Shown here one piece after another: positions 62,247-64,000 of a DNA stretch of 64,000 bases; positions within the stretch are counted from its first letter, which is position 1; each line of letters begins with the position of its first letter. Source of the stretch: Phytohabitans sp036906915 (GTDB lineage Bacteria; Actinomycetota; Actinomycetes; Mycobacteriales; Micromonosporaceae); NCBI RefSeq assembly GCF_036906915.1, contig NZ_JBAKHX010000005.1, positions 62,001 to 126,000 on the forward strand, read 5' to 3'. The position numbers were made by a program, and so were the translations under genes. The notes below the pieces were generated by a model. The model was not told the origin of the DNA, did no database searches, and was given only the letters and a program-made list of their open reading frames with translations.

Positions 62247-63433
62247 CATCGGCCGGCAGCGCCCCTGTGACACCGGCCGGCAGCGCCGGCGTGGCCGGTG
62301 GTGGGCCACTCGCGGGGCTGCGGGTCGTGGAGATGGCGGCCGTCGGCCCGGTGCCGTTCGCCGCGATGCTGCTCGCGGACCTCGGTGCCGACGTGGTGAA
62401 GGTGGACCGGCCGACCACGGTCGCCGATGCCGGCGGACCGTTGCACCGGGGTCGGCCGTCGGTCGCGGTGGACCTGGCCCACCCCGAGGGCGTGGAGGTT
62501 GTGCTGCGGCTCGTCGAGTCCGCGGACATCCTGCTGGAGGGGCAGCGGCCAGGGGTAATGGAAGGGCTCGGCCTCGGTCCGCAGGTGTGCCGGCAACGCA
62601 ACCGGCGGCTGGTCTACGGGCGGATGACCGGCTGGGGCCAGACCGGTCCCGCGGCACGTACCGCCGGCCACGACATCAACTTCATCGCGGTCGCGGGGGC
62701 GTTGCGGAGTTTCGCCGCGCCCGGTGCGGCCCCGGTACCGCCGCTGAACCTGCTCGGCGACTTCGGTGGTGGCGGGATGCTGCTGGCGTTCGGCGTGATC
62801 TGCGCGGTGCTGGAGGCGCGCGGCTCCGGACACGGACAGGTGGTCGATGCGGCGATGGTGGACGGCACCGTGCTGCTGACGACCATGCTGCACGCCATGT
62901 TGGCGCGCGGTGAGTGGACCCGCGAACCCGGCACGAACCTGCTCGACGGCGCGGCGCCGTTCTACACCGTGTACGAGACCGCCGACGGCGAGTACGTCAG
63001 TGTCGGTGCTGTCGAGCCGTACCTCTACCGGGTGCTGCTCGACCGGGTCGGCTGGCGGGAGGCGGACCTGCCGGACCGCGACGACCGGTCGCAGTGGCCG
63101 GAGCTGCGGCGTCGGTTCGCGGCGCTGTTCCGGACCCGGACCCGGGACGAGTGGTGCCGGATCTTCGACGGCACCGACGCGTGCGTGACGCCGGTGCTGT
63201 ACGCGGACGAGGCGCCGGACCACCCGCACCACGTCGCTCGCGGCACGTTCGTGACCCACGACGGGACGGTGCAACCGGCGCCGGCGCCGCGGTTCAGCCG
63301 TACCCCCGGCCGTATCCACCGGCCCGCGTCGCTTCCCGGGGCCGACACCGACGAGACGCTCACGGCGTGGGGATTCGACCCGTCGGAGATCGAGTGGTTG
63401 CGCGGCGAGCGTGCGATCGGCGAGCCGCGCTGA
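62219..63433 (+). CDS. Alpha-methylacyl-CoA racemase (CaiB/BaiF family III CoA-transferase fold)
   Basis: 404 residues from ATG 62219, 28 nt inside the DpgC-like gene. After a Ser/Ala/Gly/Pro-rich leader of about 28 residues, the fold begins GLRVVEMAAVGPVPFAAMLLADLGADVVKVDRP. GRMTGWGQTGPAARTAGHDINFIAVAGAL (catalytic His), NLLGDFGGGGM (catalytic Asp) and YVSVGAVEPYLY (Glu) match the AMACR triad of mycobacterial MCR. It should interconvert 2R/2S-methylacyl-CoAs or epimerise a related acyl-CoA. In this operon it could set the stereochemistry of an alkyl starter or aryl-propionyl unit. It ends 7 nt from the convergent gene. Confidence 0.9.
   Translation: MDGAAAEPVTSAGSAPVTPAGSAGVAGGGPLAGLRVVEMAAVGPVPFAAMLLADLGADVVKVDRPTTVADAGGPLHRGRPSVAVDLAHPEGVEVVLRLVESADILLEGQRPGVMEGLGLGPQVCRQRNRRLVYGRMTGWGQTGPAARTAGHDINFIAVAGALRSFAAPGAAPVPPLNLLGDFGGGGMLLAFGVICAVLEARGSGHGQVVDAAMVDGTVLLTTMLHAMLARGEWTREPGTNLLDGAAPFYTVYETADGEYVSVGAVEPYLYRVLLDRVGWREADLPDRDDRSQWPELRRRFAALFRTRTRDEWCRIFDGTDACVTPVLYADEAPDHPHHVARGTFVTHDGTVQPAPAPRFSRTPGRIHRPASLPGADTDETLTAWGFDPSEIEWLRGERAIGEPR
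62240..62287 (+). repeat. 24-bp tandem duplication spanning a stop codon
   Basis: Bases 62240-62263 and 62264-62287 are identical except one position (T/C). The first copy contains the TGA that ends the DpgC-like gene; both copies encode PVT(S/P)AGSA in the racemase leader. The duplication lengthens the racemase N-terminus by eight residues without disturbing the fold. Confidence 0.9.
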
Positions 63434-63440
63434 GCGCCGT

Positions 63441-64000
63441 TCAGCTGTACTGCGCCAGCAGTGCCGTGATCCGGGCGCGGGTCGTCTCACTGCGGGGGAT
63501 CTCGGCGGCGGCGACGTCGATCCGGTGGACGTCGACGGCGCCGTCCGGCCATCCCGGTGGGATGTCGGGTGGTCTGTCGGCGCTGTGTATCAGCGCCACC
63601 GCACCGGTGGGTGGCGGTGGTGACGTGTCCATCGTGGCGTGAAGGAAGCCGAACCAGGAACGGTACCGGCGCACCAGCAGGCCGGCGACCGACTCGGCCT
63701 CGTCGCCGAGCGCCGCGACGGCGTCCCGCTGCAGGACGTCGATGATCGCCGGCAGGGTCGGCGGATCCGGGGCGGCCAGCGTGAGATCGGCGCCCAGGTT
63801 GCGGCGAACGGTGGCGAGTTCGGCCTGTACCACGTCCGTGGTCACCCAGGTGGGGTCCACCAGCAGTACCGGGACCGCGGCGCCGGTGCCGCCGGTGTTC
63901 GCGGCGATCATCAGCGCCAGTGTCGCCGTGCTGCAGGTGCCGACTACCGCGGCGGGTCTCAGGTCGGCCACGCGCGTCGCGTAACCGTGCGCCAACGCGG
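63441..64000 (-). CDS. Thioesterase-like alpha/beta hydrolase (5' end beyond window)
   Basis: About 186 residues are visible on the - strand, and the frame runs off the right edge with no clear start (a TTG at 63995 is the only internal candidate). AAVVGTCSTATLALMIAAN followed by VPVLLVDPTWVTTDVVQAEL mirrors VVAVVGYCAGYRLAAAFA...PPALILLDP in the thioesterase at 39.3 kb. It is probably a paralogue with Cys at the nucleophile position. The normal G-x-S-x-G is altered to G-T-C-S-T. It is transcribed towards the racemase gene, leaving only 7 nt between stops. It may belong to the same cluster. Confidence 0.6.
   Translation of the reverse strand, partial: ALAHGYATRVADLRPAAVVGTCSTATLALMIAANTGGTGAAVPVLLVDPTWVTTDVVQAELATVRRNLGADLTLAAPDPPTLPAIIDVLQRDAVAALGDEAESVAGLLVRRYRSWFGFLHATMDTSPPPPTGAVALIHSADRPPDIPPGWPDGAVDVHRIDVAAAEIPRSETTRARITALLAQYS

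Noticed and set aside
1..64000. CRISPR arrays, tRNA/rRNA genes, insertion-sequence ends or attachment sites
   Set aside because: I looked for regular spaced repeats, cloverleaf arms with CCA ends and terminal inverted repeats and found none that I could support.

Overview
The DNA is high-GC throughout, uses GTG and TTG as well as ATG starts, and carries several actinobacterial gene families (SARP regulators, a BTAD/NB-ARC AfsR-like regulator, an FHA/zinc-ribbon protein, an ECF sigma/anti-sigma pair). This points to a filamentous actinomycete. Micromonosporaceae is plausible, but the genus cannot be fixed from the window alone. Most of the window is accessory, specialised-metabolism DNA, and I recognised no core housekeeping operon, rRNA or tRNA.

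Region 1 (about 1-10.6 kb, all + strand, mostly overlapping or closely spaced genes) is an amino-group carrier protein (AmCP, LysW-type) operon. It encodes a BtrH-like acyltransferase, a DegT/StrS aminotransferase, a split transketolase, the 55-residue LysW-like carrier ending in EDWGE, then LysX-, LysY(ArgC)-, LysZ(ArgB)- and LysK-like enzymes, followed by CysD and CysN. This gene set matches the logic established for vazabitide A. There, carrier-bound glutamate is reduced to a semialdehyde, extended by two carbons by a transketolase, aminated, and released as an unusual diamino-dihydroxy acid. CysDN suggests a sulfate-activation step, although no APS kinase or sulfotransferase gene is visible.

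Region 2 (10.6-21.5 kb) holds a membrane-anchored beta-propeller protein, a clavaminate-synthase-like Fe(II)/2-oxoglutarate oxygenase, an ECF sigma/anti-sigma pair, a SARP regulator, a small membrane protein with an FHA-domain partner, a CPA2 antiporter with two TTA codons, a LuxR-type regulator, a stand-alone winged-helix protein, a small unknown gene and a frameshifted epimerase remnant.

Region 3 (21.8-34.3 kb) is a secreted polymorphic toxin locus. It has a 2234-residue DNRLRE/LamG protein overlapping an 1846-residue SpvB/RHS protein whose tip is a papain-fold (Tox-PL-type) toxin with a visible Cys/His/Asp triad. An Imm35/YrhB-like immunity gene and a clear hairpin terminator follow. An LPVTG-anchored surface protein, a small membrane protein and a convergent AfsR-like regulator come next.

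Region 4 (38.3-64 kb, running off the right edge) is a hybrid NRPS-PKS cluster. It contains a tryptophan 2,3-dioxygenase, two thioesterases with a cysteine nucleophile elbow (GYCAG), a C-A-T NRPS with a glycine-like code, a KS-AT-KR-DH-ACP polyketide synthase, a LanB-like protein, a zinc-free MDR reductase, an A-T-C-A-T NRPS, a FemAB/GNAT-like protein, a carrier-protein/spermidine-synthase-fold fusion, a type II thioesterase, a DpgC-like cofactor-free dioxygenase, an alpha-methylacyl-CoA racemase and a truncated further thioesterase. From the PKS onward the genes form one tightly coupled + strand operon. Whether the AmCP block and the NRPS-PKS block make one product or two is not decided by the sequence.
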